64,000 bases of DNA from Przewalskia tangutica (lineage: Eukaryota; Streptophyta; Magnoliopsida; Solanales; Solanaceae), in NCBI GenBank assembly GCA_029844215.1, contig CM056726.1, positions 76,685,548 through 76,749,547 on the forward strand, in the 5' to 3' direction. Below are positions 1 to 9,869 of this stretch, in pieces. Below the pieces are notes generated by a model. That model was not told the origin of the DNA, made no database searches, and saw only the letters and a program-made list of their open reading frames with translations. How positions within the stretch are numbered: the stretch's first letter is position 1; every line of letters starts with the position of its first letter. The position numbers were made by a program, and so were the translations under genes.

Positions 1-2434
1 TTGAAGTATACTATATATAGAATCGAACGTTGTTATCGGCAATGTCTTTTGACTTAAGCCCAATAATAAGAAACCTTTTCGAAAGAAGAGTAATCGAATC
101 AGATTTGCATAGGATCAGACATGAGACTTGTGTATCTTTTCTGCGAGGTAGAATTGTGCACGTCCGATTAAACGTATAACCCCGTTGGCTTGGTAGCCGG
201 CCCGATAGAGAGGAGATTTACGCTGCCATGTGGAGGTGTCGAATTTTCTCGTAGAATGTTCTACGGCGGATCTAAATGTTAATGGCGCCTTGTGGCCTTA
301 TAGGTCAAGTACTACGTGGCGCGATCTACTTGGCTTAAAGGAGAGTAGCGATTGGAAGTACTTGAGCGCTTTGCTATTAGTCGATACTGTCGCGAGGTAT
401 GTGAACCTCTTCCTATCTCTTCTAGCATGATATGTGTGAACTATGTAGTACTCAGAGACGCATACGTGCTAAATGTATTTGATTGGTTTAAAACATAAAG
501 TGTTATAACGGCTTTATGGGAAGTTGGTTATAAACTTTATGTTGGTAAGAAAATACTTGTGGTTTTTAAAAGGTAACTGATTTGAACTATAACTGGCTTG
601 TTATGTGTTAATAAAGAACTTGAAGTATTTCAAAAGATTTTTGAATCATTTTGAAAGAAGAGGTAATACTTGATTTTTTTAGAAAACTTAAGAGTTATAC
701 TAGCCTTATGGAAAGTTAGGTATAACGACTTAAGAATGTTTTACTGATTTTGGAAATCAGAATGTGTATCGACAAACCATCGCAAATAATAAAAGGAAAT
801 GTTTTTAATAATTAAGTATTATTAAAACCGAGAAACTTCCATCCGCATGAAGCTAAGATGAGACAAAATGATAATTCCTAGATCATGGCTGCTGTAATAA
901 GATTGTTATAAACAAGAATATCCTACTCACTTATAAGGCTTATGTTTCTCAGATTGTTTAAAGGAGAATTATATTCTTAAATGAATAAGACTATGAACTA
1001 CGAAACCTTTCTAAAATGAGAAACTTGAACATGGAAAATTAGGCAAACTTGAACATTGGAAATTAGGCAAACTTGAACATTGGAAAAAATGTTGCTACTT
1101 GATTTTACAAAGAGAAGTAATTGATTTACTTTAAAAAGATAATCACTCTATTTTCATATACTACGTGTATTGTGTGGTTTTGTGAAGTAACGATCTTTTA
1201 AAGATTTAATGTATGAAGTACTTTGGGGATAGTATTCGAACTTGTTAGTAGAAAGTACCTTGTGTGAATAACTTGATTGTATTGGTTTGTGATAGCCTTG
1301 TAATACTTTCTTGTTGATTTGATAAGTAAGCATGTTAGGATGCTACGTGTGTTAGTATCTTGTGATTATTGCAGGTGGTCACTTTGTTGTGCTTACGTTG
1401 TCAAACGTTAAGCCCGCTGATCGTTATTGTATCACATACCCTTGACTTATTATACCGAGGGCTTGCCACCCTTGACGCGTCTATACGGCCTATGCAATTT
1501 GTGACTACGCGGAGCGCCAGAGTCCGTGGATTGATCATTCCGTGTTTAGCCCGACGCGGGATTCCCTATGCGGTCTGTTGAGACTATGCGGTATTTTGAG
1601 ACTATGCGGCCGCGGAGCCTAGGCGGATACCGAGGGTTAGCCGCCGACGCGGTATACCTCGGTGATGCAGGACCATGATTCGAGGAATACCTCACGCGGG
1701 TCTGGGTGACCTATGCGAGTCGCGAGAGTTCGTGGATAGACGCGCGACATTGATATTGCGGCGCAGTGGCCGCCTTCGATCATGTGGTGCGGTCTAGAAA
1801 GACCTCGGGATACGATTTGTGGTATTTTTGGCATCGCTGGTCTTAGTAGTCGGCTATGCCTTCGCACTTGCCCCGCACGGTTTTATTGTGATAACTTGAG
1901 GCGTGAGTCCACGACTTGACATACGATCGCTATTTATTGTGAATCGTAGTTGGTTATCATACATGTCTCCGCTTTATATAGACTACTATGATTTCATTTA
2001 CGATTTATTTTCGCCACATACTGTACTGCCAGACCGACTTTCGGGCCGCGTTCATGCCGCAGTAAAGGTACACCGCCGTTGATCCTCGCTCTTAGGGTCA
2101 CGCTCAGCGTTGGGAAAGCTCCGTTTCTCCGAGGCTTATCCGTATAGTCCCTGTCGTTGTAGGTATTTACATTCGTGGTATGGCGGCCCCGTCCCGCCAT
2201 TGTTGTCGTATCATTTCGTAGAGGTCCAGAGTAATCTTGTAAGCGTGGTTGTAAAAAGGATTAAACTGTTCATTTGTAGGAGTTGTTATTTATATATATG
2301 CCGAAAGGCAAGTTTTCCTCGACATCGCTTTGTACTTCATTTGTTTCATGTATGTGTTTTATGTTCACGATTACTGATGTTGTATCACTAGGGTGCCCGG
2401 TAAGGCACCGCCACGCCCAGATTCGGTCGTGACA
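1..2434 (+). repeat. LTR A1 (left LTR of tandem array A, cut by window start)
   Basis: This matches the 5032-8385 LTR from about its base 920 onward, so roughly 0.9 kb lies outside the window. It ends in GTGACA, followed directly by a tRNA-iMet type primer binding site. It carries the block AGGTATGTGA (395-404), TTATAACGGCTTTATGG boxes (about 509-551), a threefold direct repeat of TTGAACATTGGAAATTAGG near 1025-1088, a GCCGAAAGGC hairpin (2300-2309) and an ATGGCGG/CCGCCAT hairpin (about 2180-2199). Short open frames inside it are not conserved between the A copies. Confidence 0.9.
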
Positions 2435-2438
2435 AAAG

Positions 2439-2449
2439 TGGTATCGAGC
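2439..2449 (+). other. Primer binding site, A interior 1
   Basis: TGGTATCGAGC lies 4 bases after the LTR terminus TGACA. It matches the complement of the 3' end of plant initiator-Met tRNA except for a lost A in the CAG, a site that varies in the same way throughout the window. Confidence 0.85.
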
Positions 2450-2494
2450 GCTTAATCCTCGGAAAGTGTCTACGCATCAGATCCAAGAAGTATT

Positions 2495-2525
2495 GATTAT
2501 CGGTGTGTGCACCACACCAATAATC
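2495..2525 (+). other. Post-PBS hairpin with GTGCAC loop (copy A1)
   Basis: Arms GATTATCGGTGTG and CACACCAATAATC face each other across a GTGCAC-containing apex. This copy has a shortened loop (two T missing). The same structure recurs after every other PBS that is followed by its full leader. Confidence 0.7.
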
Positions 2526-2635
2526 GTGAGGCTATATGATATTTAGGATTGGTTTCTATTTCTTCTCACTCGAGATCGTGCCTTAGAAATGTGTTGTAAG
2601 GTGGACCCTCTAACGTATTTCTTTCCCTTACCGTT

Positions 2636-3365
2636 ATGCCTCCGCATAGGGCAACTCGAGCCCCGGAGGACAAGGCAGCCGAGAGAGCTGCGAGTAGAGT
2701 ACAGAGGGTTACGTGGGCACAGGCCCAATTATCACCTAGGTGGTGCTTCATTCGGGAGTTCTGCGGCGTCATTAGCCCCAAAGCAGAGTTTAGCACGGCG
2801 GCGCCTCATCGCGCCATGATGTTTGAACCTTCGCCCACGATCGAACAGAGAATATAGATTTCAAGGAGGCGACCCTGTTAATAACTATGGATTTGACTAC
2901 CAGAGAGTATACCGATGTACCGCGAGTCTTGATGAATATCAACGAGAAGGTTGTGCAAGAGTAATTCTTCAGTTGGGCTTGAGCATGGCCTGTGTACGGG
3001 CTTATGCGCAGCAGGCCAAGAAACGTAGGTCGACGGGTTAACGGCGACGCAGGTAAGAGGCCGTGGCGCAAGGTCCTTTAGTAACTTTCGAGGTGAGTCG
3101 CCTCACCAGCAGATTAGATTATGCGCATCCACCAGTACAGAAAGGTCCTCCACAGGGTTCAGGACGTTCGGGGTATGCAGAAGTTAGTCAGAGCTCCAGA
3201 GCTTCCGGTTCACCATCACACGAAGGTTCCAGCCATCCGGATTCGCTTTTTCGGTGTTCACAACAGGCGCGCCATCCCGTGGAATGTCGTCTTTTAGTTG
3301 GTACTTATTGGACCTATGACCGTCAGGGTCTGATGTCGAAAGAGTGTCCTTGCGGGAGGACTTAG
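2636..3365 (+). pseudogene. gag remnant, A interior 1
   Basis: This is the remains of a retrotransposon Gag (RNA-binding particle protein). The start at 2636 (MPPHRATRAP) matches the start of the F gag (MPTRKATRAQ) and of the E gag. The N-terminal basic/Ala-rich part is readable to about 2860. A C-terminal part begins near 2910 (LDEYQREGCARVILQ). The conserved core seen in F (DWFDSWE to FLLLRQ) is absent. Where the CCHC knuckle should be (about 3295-3350) the residues read YWTYDRQGLMSKEC, so only the last ligand remains. Several frames are needed, with stops near 2858 and 3041. Not a functional Gag as read. Confidence 0.75.
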
Positions 3366-3985
3366 CCTTCAGATCGTGGGTAGTTCGTCATCTTCCTTAG
3401 CTATGCGCTACGGGAAGGTTTGATTAGAACGACTAAGGGAGTGAAGCGAGATACAAATAGATCTTTAACCCTCTCGGGTTTAGGATGTGTGATAAGGTGA
3501 GTATACCTTAAGGGTTATATTCGGATAGCATTGTGTAAATGGTGATTAGAAATCTTGGTTAGTTAACCAAGTAAGATTTGGGGGATAGAGAAAGTGTGAG
3601 CCTTAGAGTGTTATACGTAGAGACCTTAGAGGTAAGGCCATCTCGAGTAAAAGATGTATTGTTTATGTTTGACCCTTATAGGAGTGCATAGTGCACGTGA
3701 GTTATGTTTGTGGGATTAGTCCCTGAGTAGTGTGGAATGAAAGAGGGTAGTTGAGCTAAGAAGACCGCTAGGTTTTCGTAACGTGATTAGTGAGAGTTTT
3801 CCTTCAGGGAGCTAGCGTTTGCGCCGGCCTTGGTTGAGGCCACGCCGCGGTCAACCCGCGCATGTATGGTGGGGTCAGTTTGGTGGTCCCGCTGTGGTAG
3901 GCCACGAGGGTGTTAGGCCCAAGTTTAGTTAACCAACGCATTTAATTCGTGGACGATTCGACCGCAGGTCGCCGGCGAGGTCACC
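3366..3985 (+). other. Non-coding spacer of A interior 1
   Basis: There is no credible reading frame or pol motif. The stretch is shared with A interior 2 and, in decayed form, with the minus-strand E and I interiors (near 55313-55440 and 31900-32050). It contains perfect 8-base inverted arms CTTGGTTA / TAACCAAG around a 2-base centre (3554-3571). The block near 3830-3940 is also found at 9760-9860, 26105-26180 and, inverted, at 31560-31690 and 45400-45500. Confidence 0.6.
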
Positions 3986-3988
3986 GCC

Positions 3989-4725
3989 TTGTCTTCTAGC
4001 AAAGACCGCTTACTCGAGAGGTTATGCGAGATGATATATCAGAAGGGTTGTAAGGCTGCACGAGGTGCCTACCTTCACCTTATGGCAGACAGTGGAGCCC
4101 AGGGTACGGCTGTTTTTGGTTTCTGGAAGTTTTACCAAGCAGGGTTAAGAACTCAGGTGAGTCTCAGAATCGCATTCGCCCTCGGGCCAGTGTGTGTATT
4201 TCAGAGGTAGTTGTGGGGATTGTTGTCTCCTGTGGAGGGAGTGTTTAAGCTACCATTTCAGTTTTCGAATGTCGCCTTATGAGGCCTTGTAGGGGCGGAA
4301 GTGTAAGTCACGGCCGATTGGTTCGATGTTGGCAAGGTTCAGTTAGTTGGTTCAGGCTTGTTCCAGCAGACTGTGGATAGGGTAAAGCTTGTCTAGAAGA
4401 GGTTCTGCCAGCTCTGAGAAATCGTGCGGATGATCGGCGACGACGCTTAGAGTTCAGTTGACGGCGGTCTTGAAGGTACCACCCCGGTTTGGGTGTGACG
4501 AGTTTTGGAAACAGAGGGAACTTAGCCCGAGTTACTTTGGGCCCTTTTGAGTTCATGTGAAGAATAGGCCAGGTTGCCTATATGTTAGCAGTTGCCGTCC
4601 GACTTAGGAGGCAGTACGTCCGGTCTTTCGTATTGTTATGTTCGGGAAGTATCGAAGATCCATCCAGAGTGTTCCCAGTTAATGATGACCACGTTAGGGA
4701 TAGTAACCCGAAGTTTTGATATCGC
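3989..4725 (+). pseudogene. Integrase remnant, A interior 1
   Basis: Fragments match the end of a Ty3/gypsy integrase. Near 4090-4165 ADSGAQ and FWKFYQAGLRTQVSL stand in the context of the second catalytic Asp. Near 4310 ADWFDVG matches GWFDVG of element C (52240). Near 4540-4700 come the GPF region and a C-terminal tail ending DPSRVFPVNDDHV, the counterpart of C 52560-52620. The first catalytic Asp region, RT and RNase H are absent. Frame changes occur near 4210 and 4560. It reads as a relic retained after a large internal deletion; E and I lack it. Confidence 0.65.
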
Positions 4726-4996
4726 GATGTCGAAATGTGGTAAGAGTTCGAATGCACGGCCTTCAGTGATCGCATGCAGCCCGGTACCAATTGTTGGGTC
4801 GCCTGAGAAGGTTAATGCCTCAGGCAAAGTGACAAAAGTGGTATATCATTTTGGTGATGTTAGAGGTGTTTCCTCGTGGACTTGGATGTAAGCATTTTGC
4901 GCAAGTTGTTTCTGTGGCCAGGTGTGGCGCAGATTGATTCTCGTAAGTATAGTAGTGAAGACTATACCGCGCACGTTTGTTTTGAGACTTAGAAGG

Positions 4997-5015
4997 AACA
5001 TTCGGGACGAATGTT
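4997..5015 (+). other. Hairpin directly upstream of the polypurine tract (A, copy 1)
   Basis: AACATTCG and CGAATGTT form a perfect 8-bp inverted repeat with a 3-base loop, ending 3 bases before the polypurine tract. The same arms stand at the same place in A2, J, C, E and I. Confidence 0.75.
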
Positions 5016-5018
5016 TCT

Positions 5019-5031
5019 AAGGAGGGGAGAA
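5019..5031 (+). other. Polypurine tract, A interior 1
   Basis: AAGGAGGGGAGAA abuts the TGTTATACCCCG start of the next LTR, as expected for the plus-strand primer of reverse transcription. Confidence 0.85.
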
Positions 5032-8000
5032 TGTTATACCCCGTATTTTCAGAGTATGTACGTAAGGACGTACGTAGAAAAATTTGAAGTTTAAAGTTGG
5101 CTTGGCCGAAAATTATTTTGTTCACAACACCCGTTTAGAGTCGTTTTTCGACGAAACGTTTTCACAGCTTTCGTAGGGAAAATTCCGGCTATGTCATTTT
5201 TAATTTTTGCGGATTTTTCCGATAGAGGATACATTTTGGACCAACAAGAGGGCGCCACTTGGCACCCTCTCATTGAGCACGTTTGGGGCGGTAAAGGGGT
5301 GGACGAATGGCCATTGTTTGGTCAAGGGTTGGTAGGATATTTTGTGGTAGATGGATAAGGTGCACTTGGCAAGATCTTGCCCTACACTTGCCTTGCACTT
5401 GGCAAGATCTGGCCATTGGTCGCCTTTGCTGACCTATAAATACCCCTCTTTGCTGACGTCGACATCCATTCTACAAATCTCTAAGTGTTAAAAATCCTCC
5501 CCCGCTCTTAGTAGTGGTCTCGTCCAACACCATCCTCCCTCGCCGAGAGCCCTCCTCCTAAGTGTGCCGCGGGTACTCCCAGCCTAGTTGTTTCGTATAA
5601 TGTCCCCTCTTGTTAGAAATACTCTCAAAAGTATTGTTATAATGCCCAAATTACCTTAGCCATATACCTTGTAGTATTCTAAGGTTATACCTTACAAAGC
5701 CCGAATACTATTATACTTCCCTTCAGTCACAAAACCGAAACCCTAAGTAAATCTTCACCCGTAGTTGAAGTTATAAGTAGAAGTTGGTTAGAACTTCTAA
5801 GGGTTGTTTGGAGCGGGTCGGAGCGCACGGAGTAGGAGCTAAACCTTGCTCAGGATCGACATTTAAACTCGGATAATTAGGGGCTTATCGAGGTAAATAT
5901 CTTGTCCCTCTATTGTAATTGGAAATTACATGATTGTTAGACTATATAGTTGAAGTCTACTATATATAGAACTGAACGTTGTTATCGGCAATGTCTTTTG
6001 ACTTAAGCCCAATAATAAGAAACCTTTTCGAAGAAGAGTATCGAATCAGTATTTGCATAGGGATCAGACATGAGACTTGTGTAGCTTTTCTGTGAGGTAG
6101 AATTGTGCACGTCCGGATTAAACGTATAACCCCGTTGGCTTGGTAGCCGCCCGATAGAGAGGAGATTTACGCTGCATGCGGGGAGGTCTGCCAATTTTCG
6201 TAGAATGTTCTACGGGGATCTAAATGTTAATGGCGCCTTGTGGCCTTATAGGTTGAAGTACTACGTGTGGCGCGATCTACTTGGCTTAAAGGAGTAGCCG
6301 ACAGTTGGAAGTACTTGGAGCGTTTTGCTATTAGTCGATACTCGTCGCGAGGTATGTGAACCTCTTCCTATCTCTTCTAGCATGATATGTGTGAACTATG
6401 TAGTACGGTAGACGTACATGTGCTAAATGTATTTGATTGGTTTAAAACATAAAGTGTTATAACGGCTTTATGGGAAGTTGGTTATAACAGCTTTATGTTG
6501 GTAAGAAAATACTTGTGGTTTTTAAAAGGTAATCGATTTGAACTATAATCGCTTGTTATGTGTTAATAAAGAACTTGAAGTATTTCAAAAGATTTTGAAT
6601 CATTTTGAAAGAGGTAATACTTGATTTTTAGAAAACTTAAGAGTTATACTAGCCTTATGGAAAGTTAGGTATAACGACTTAAGAATGTTTTACCGATTTT
6701 GGAAATCGAATGTGTATCGACAAACCAACGCTACGTTAATAAAGGAAATGTTTTTAATAATTAAGTATTATTAAAACCAAGAGAAACTTCCATCCGCATA
6801 AGCTAAGATGAGACAAAATGATAATTCTAGATCATGGTCAGTAATAAGATTGTTATAAACAAGAATATCCTACTCACTTATAAGGCTTATGTTTCTCAGA
6901 TTGTTTAAAGGAGAATTATATTCTTAAATGAATAAGACTATGAACTACAAAACCTTTCTAAAATGAGAAACTTGAACATGGGAAATTAGGCAAACTTGAA
7001 CATTGGAAATTAGGCAAACTTGAACATTGGAAAAAAATGTTGCTACTTGATTTTACAAAGAGAAGTAATTGATTTACTTTAAAAGATAATCACTCTATTT
7101 TCATATACTACGTGTATTGTGTGGTTTTGTGAAGTAACGATCTTATAAAGATTTAATGTATGAAGTACTTTGGGGATAGGTACCAACTTGTTAGTAGAAA
7201 GTACCTTGTGTGAATAACTTGATTGTATTGGTTTGTGATAGCCTTGTAATACTTTCTTGTTGATTTGATAAGTAAGCATGTTAGGATGCTACGTGTGTTA
7301 GTATCTTGTGATTATTGTGTAAGGGGGTCACTCTTGTTGTGCTTACGTTGTCAAACGTTAAGCCCGTTATCGTTATTGTATCACATACCCTTGACTTATT
7401 ATACCGAGGGCTTGCCACCCTTGATGCGGTCTATACGGCCTATGCGATCCTTGTGACTACGCGAGCGCGGTAGCTCCGGATTGATCATTCCGGTGTTTAG
7501 CCCGACGCGGGATTCCTATGCGGTCTGCTGAGACTATGCGGTCTTTTGAGACTATGCGGGCCGCGGAGCCTAGGCGGATACCGAGGGTTAGCCGCTTCGA
7601 CGCGGTATACCTCAGCGATGCAGGACCATGATTCGAGGAATACCTCACGCGGGTGCGGGTGACCTACGCGAGTCGCGAGTTCGAGGATAGACGCGCACAT
7701 TGATATTGCGGGCGAGTGGCGGCCGATCATGTGGTGCGGTCTAGAAAGACCTCGGATACGCTTTGTGGTATTTTTGGCATCGCGGTCTTAGTAGTCGCTA
7801 TGCCTTCGTACTTGCCCCGCACGGTTTTATTGTGATAACTTTGAGGCGTGAGTCCCCGACTTGACATGATCGCTTATTTATTGTGAATCGTAGTTTGGTT
7901 ATCATACATGTCTCCGCTTTATATAGACTACTATGATTTCATTTACGATTTATTTTCGCCACATACTGGTACTGTTAGATCGACTCTCCTTTGGGCCGCG

Positions 8001-8385
8001 TCATGCCGCAGTAAAGGTACACCCGCCGTTGATCCTCGCTCTTAGGGTCACAATCAACGTTGGGAAAGCTCCGCTTCTCCGAGGCTTATCTCGTATAGTC
8101 CTGTCGTTGTAGGTATTTACATTCGTGGTATGGCGGGCCCCGTCCGCCATTGTTGTCGTATCATTTCGTAGGTCCAGAGTAATCTTTGTTGGCGGTGGTT
8201 GTAAAAAGGATTAAACTGTTCATTTGTAGGAGTTGTTATTTATATATACGCCGAAAGGCAAGTTTTCTCGACATCGCTTTGTACTTCATTTGTTTCATGT
8301 ATGTGTTTTATGTTCCACTGATTACTGATGTTGTATCACTAGGGTTCCCGGTAAGGCACGATCACGCCCGATTAGGGTCGTGACA
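5032..8385 (+). repeat. LTR A2 (shared middle LTR of tandem array A)
   Basis: A 3354-bp LTR from TGTTATACCCCG to GTGACA. A polypurine tract precedes it and a PBS follows it, so it serves as 3' LTR of the left unit and 5' LTR of the right unit. Landmarks: inverted GTACGT/ACGTAC (5058-5073), TATA box TATAAATA (5435-5442), AGGTATGTGA (6350-6359), GTTATAAC boxes near 6450-6500, GCCGAAAGGC hairpin (8250-8259). Compared with LTRs A1 and A3 it differs mainly at CTG/CAG sites (for example 6525-6560 and 6691-6715). Confidence 0.93.
5435..5442 (+). promoter_or_regulatory. LTR promoter TATA box (A2)
   Basis: TATAAATA in the context CCTATAAATACCCC, about 400 bp into the LTR. The same box stands at the same relative place in LTRs A3, F, J and C and, inverted, in I and D. 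It is probably the start of the element transcript. Confidence 0.7.
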
Positions 8386-8389
8386 AAAG

Positions 8390-8401
8390 TGGTATCAGAG
8401 C
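8390..8401 (+). other. Primer binding site, A interior 2
   Basis: TGGTATCAGAGC, complementary to the 3' end of plant initiator-Met tRNA, 4 bases after LTR A2. Confidence 0.9.
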
Positions 8402-8447
8402 AGTTAATCCTCGGAAAGTGTCTACAGACCGTATCCAGTCGAGTCTT

Positions 8448-8481
8448 GATTATCGGTGTGTTGTGCACCACACCAATAATC
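8448..8481 (+). other. Post-PBS hairpin with GTGCAC loop (copy A2)
   Basis: A 13-base arm GATTATCGGTGTG and its partner CACACCAATAATC pair at 12 of 13 positions. They close an 8-base loop TTGTGCAC that contains the self-complementary hexamer GTGCAC. It begins 46 bases after the PBS. Confidence 0.75.
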
Positions 8482-8592
8482 AGGAGGCTATAGGATATTT
8501 AGGATTGGTTTCTATTTCTTCTCACTCTGAGATCGTGCCTTAGAGCTGTGTTGTAAGTTGGACCCTCTAACGTATTTCTTTCCCTTACCGTT

Positions 8593-9303
8593 ATGCCTCC
8601 GCATAGGGCAACTCGAGCCTCGGAGGACAAGGCAGCCGAGGGAGCTGCGAGTAGAGTACAGAGGGTTACGTGGGCACAGCCCAATTATCACCTCGGTGGT
8701 GCTTCATTCGGGAGTTCGCGGCGTCATTAGCCCCAGCAGAGTTTAGCACGGCGGCGGCAGTTCCTACTGCGGCCATGATGTTTGAACCTTCAGTTCCACG
8801 ACCGGGAACAGAGAATATAGATTTCAAGGAGGCGACCCTGTTAATAACTATGGATTTGACTACCAGAGTATACTGATGTACCGCGAGTCTTGATGAATAT
8901 CAACGAAGGTTGTGCAAGAGTAATTCTTGATTGGGCTTGAGCATGGCACGTATGCGGGCTTATGCGCGTGAGCCAAGAAACGTAGGTCGACGGGTTAACG
9001 GCGACGAGAAGAGGCCGAGGCGAAGATCCTTTAGTAACTTTCGAGGCGAGTCGCCTCACCGAGATTAGATTATGCGCATCCACCAAGATGCAAAGGTCCT
9101 CCACAGGTTCGTGGCGTTCGGTATCGAAGTTAGTCGAGCTCGAGCTTCCGTTCACCATCACACGAAGGTTCCGGCCATCCGATTCGCTTTTTCTCGGTGT
9201 TCACAACAGGCGGCGTCATCCGAGGAATGTCGTCTTTTAGTTGGTACTTATTGTACCTATGACCGCCGTTACGATGTCGAAAGAGTGTCCTCGCGGAGGA
9301 CTT
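8593..9303 (+). pseudogene. gag remnant, A interior 2
   Basis: Starts MPPHRATRAS as in interior 1, runs in frame to about 8745, then continues in shifted frames to about 9300. The Gag core is missing, and the CCHC site near 9240-9285 is further decayed (YCTYDRRY). Both interiors lack the same core segment, so that deletion predates the duplication. No product is expected from the sequence as read. Confidence 0.7.
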
Positions 9304-9860
9304 AGCCTTCAGATCGGTGGGTAGTTCGTCATCTTCCTTAGCTGCGCCTACGGCGGGTTTGATTAGAACGACTAAGGAGCAAGAAGAGATACAGATAGAT
9401 CTTTAACCCTCTGGGTTTAGTATGTGTGATAAGGTGAGTATACCTTAAGTGTTATATTCGATAGCATTGTGTAAATGGTGATTAGAAATCTTGGTTAGTT
9501 AACCAAGTAAGATTTGGGGATAGAGAAAGTGAGCCTTAGAGTGTTATACGTAGAGACCTTAGAGGTAAGGCCATCTCGAGTAAAAGATGTATTGTTTATG
9601 TTTGACCCTTATAGGAGTGCATAGTGCACGTGAGTTATGTTTGTGGGATTAGTCCCTGAGTAGTGTGGAATGAAAGAGGGTAGTTGAGCTAAGAAGACCG
9701 CTAGGTTTTCGTAACGTGATTAGTGAGAGTTTTCCTTCAGGGAGCTAGCGTTTTGCGCGTTGCCGGGTCGGGTTGAGGCCACGTTGCGGGTCAACCCGCG
9801 GCATGTATGGTGGTGGGGTCAGTTTGTGGTGGTCCCGCCTTGTGGTAGGGCCACGAGGGT
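9304..9860 (+). other. Non-coding spacer of A interior 2
   Basis: Counterpart of 3366-3985, with the inverted arms CTTGGTTA/TAACCAAG at 9490-9507. No reading frame or motif supports a gene. Confidence 0.6.
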
Positions 9861-9869
9861 GTTAGCCGT

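Larger units (their letters stand above)
2435..5031 (+). mobile_element. Internal region 1 of tandem element A (non-autonomous Ty3/gypsy)
   Basis: A 2.6-kb interior bounded by a PBS (2439-2449) and a polypurine tract (5019-5031). From 5' to 3' it holds a structured leader, a broken gag lacking its core, a non-coding spacer and an integrase remnant. I see no protease, reverse transcriptase or RNase H. Being shorter than its own LTR (about 3.35 kb), it cannot be autonomous. It closely matches the second interior (8386-10898) but keeps about 67 bp near 3922-3988 that the second one lacks. Confidence 0.88.

Noticed and set aside
395..428. A tiny intron from GGTATGTGA to the following CTTCTAG
   Set aside because: It would be about 30 bases, far below the minimum plant intron. 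If the GT is a donor, its acceptor must lie much further downstream.
230..430. Many 60-115 codon open frames within the LTRs (for example 230-430, 2110-2391, 60324-60647)
   Set aside because: They are not kept between sister LTRs, have no recognisable domain, and overlap promoter and leader landmarks.
4991..5016. Heat-shock element at the PPT hairpin (GAACATTC ... GAATGTTTC)
   Set aside because: The GAA/TTC blocks do not keep the 5-base phase of a heat-shock element, and the hairpin explanation accounts for the symmetry. Kept only as a remote alternative.
8390..8401. tRNA gene
   Set aside because: TGGTATCAGAGC is only the primer-binding complement of a tRNA 3' end; no cloverleaf or anticodon arm is present around any copy.
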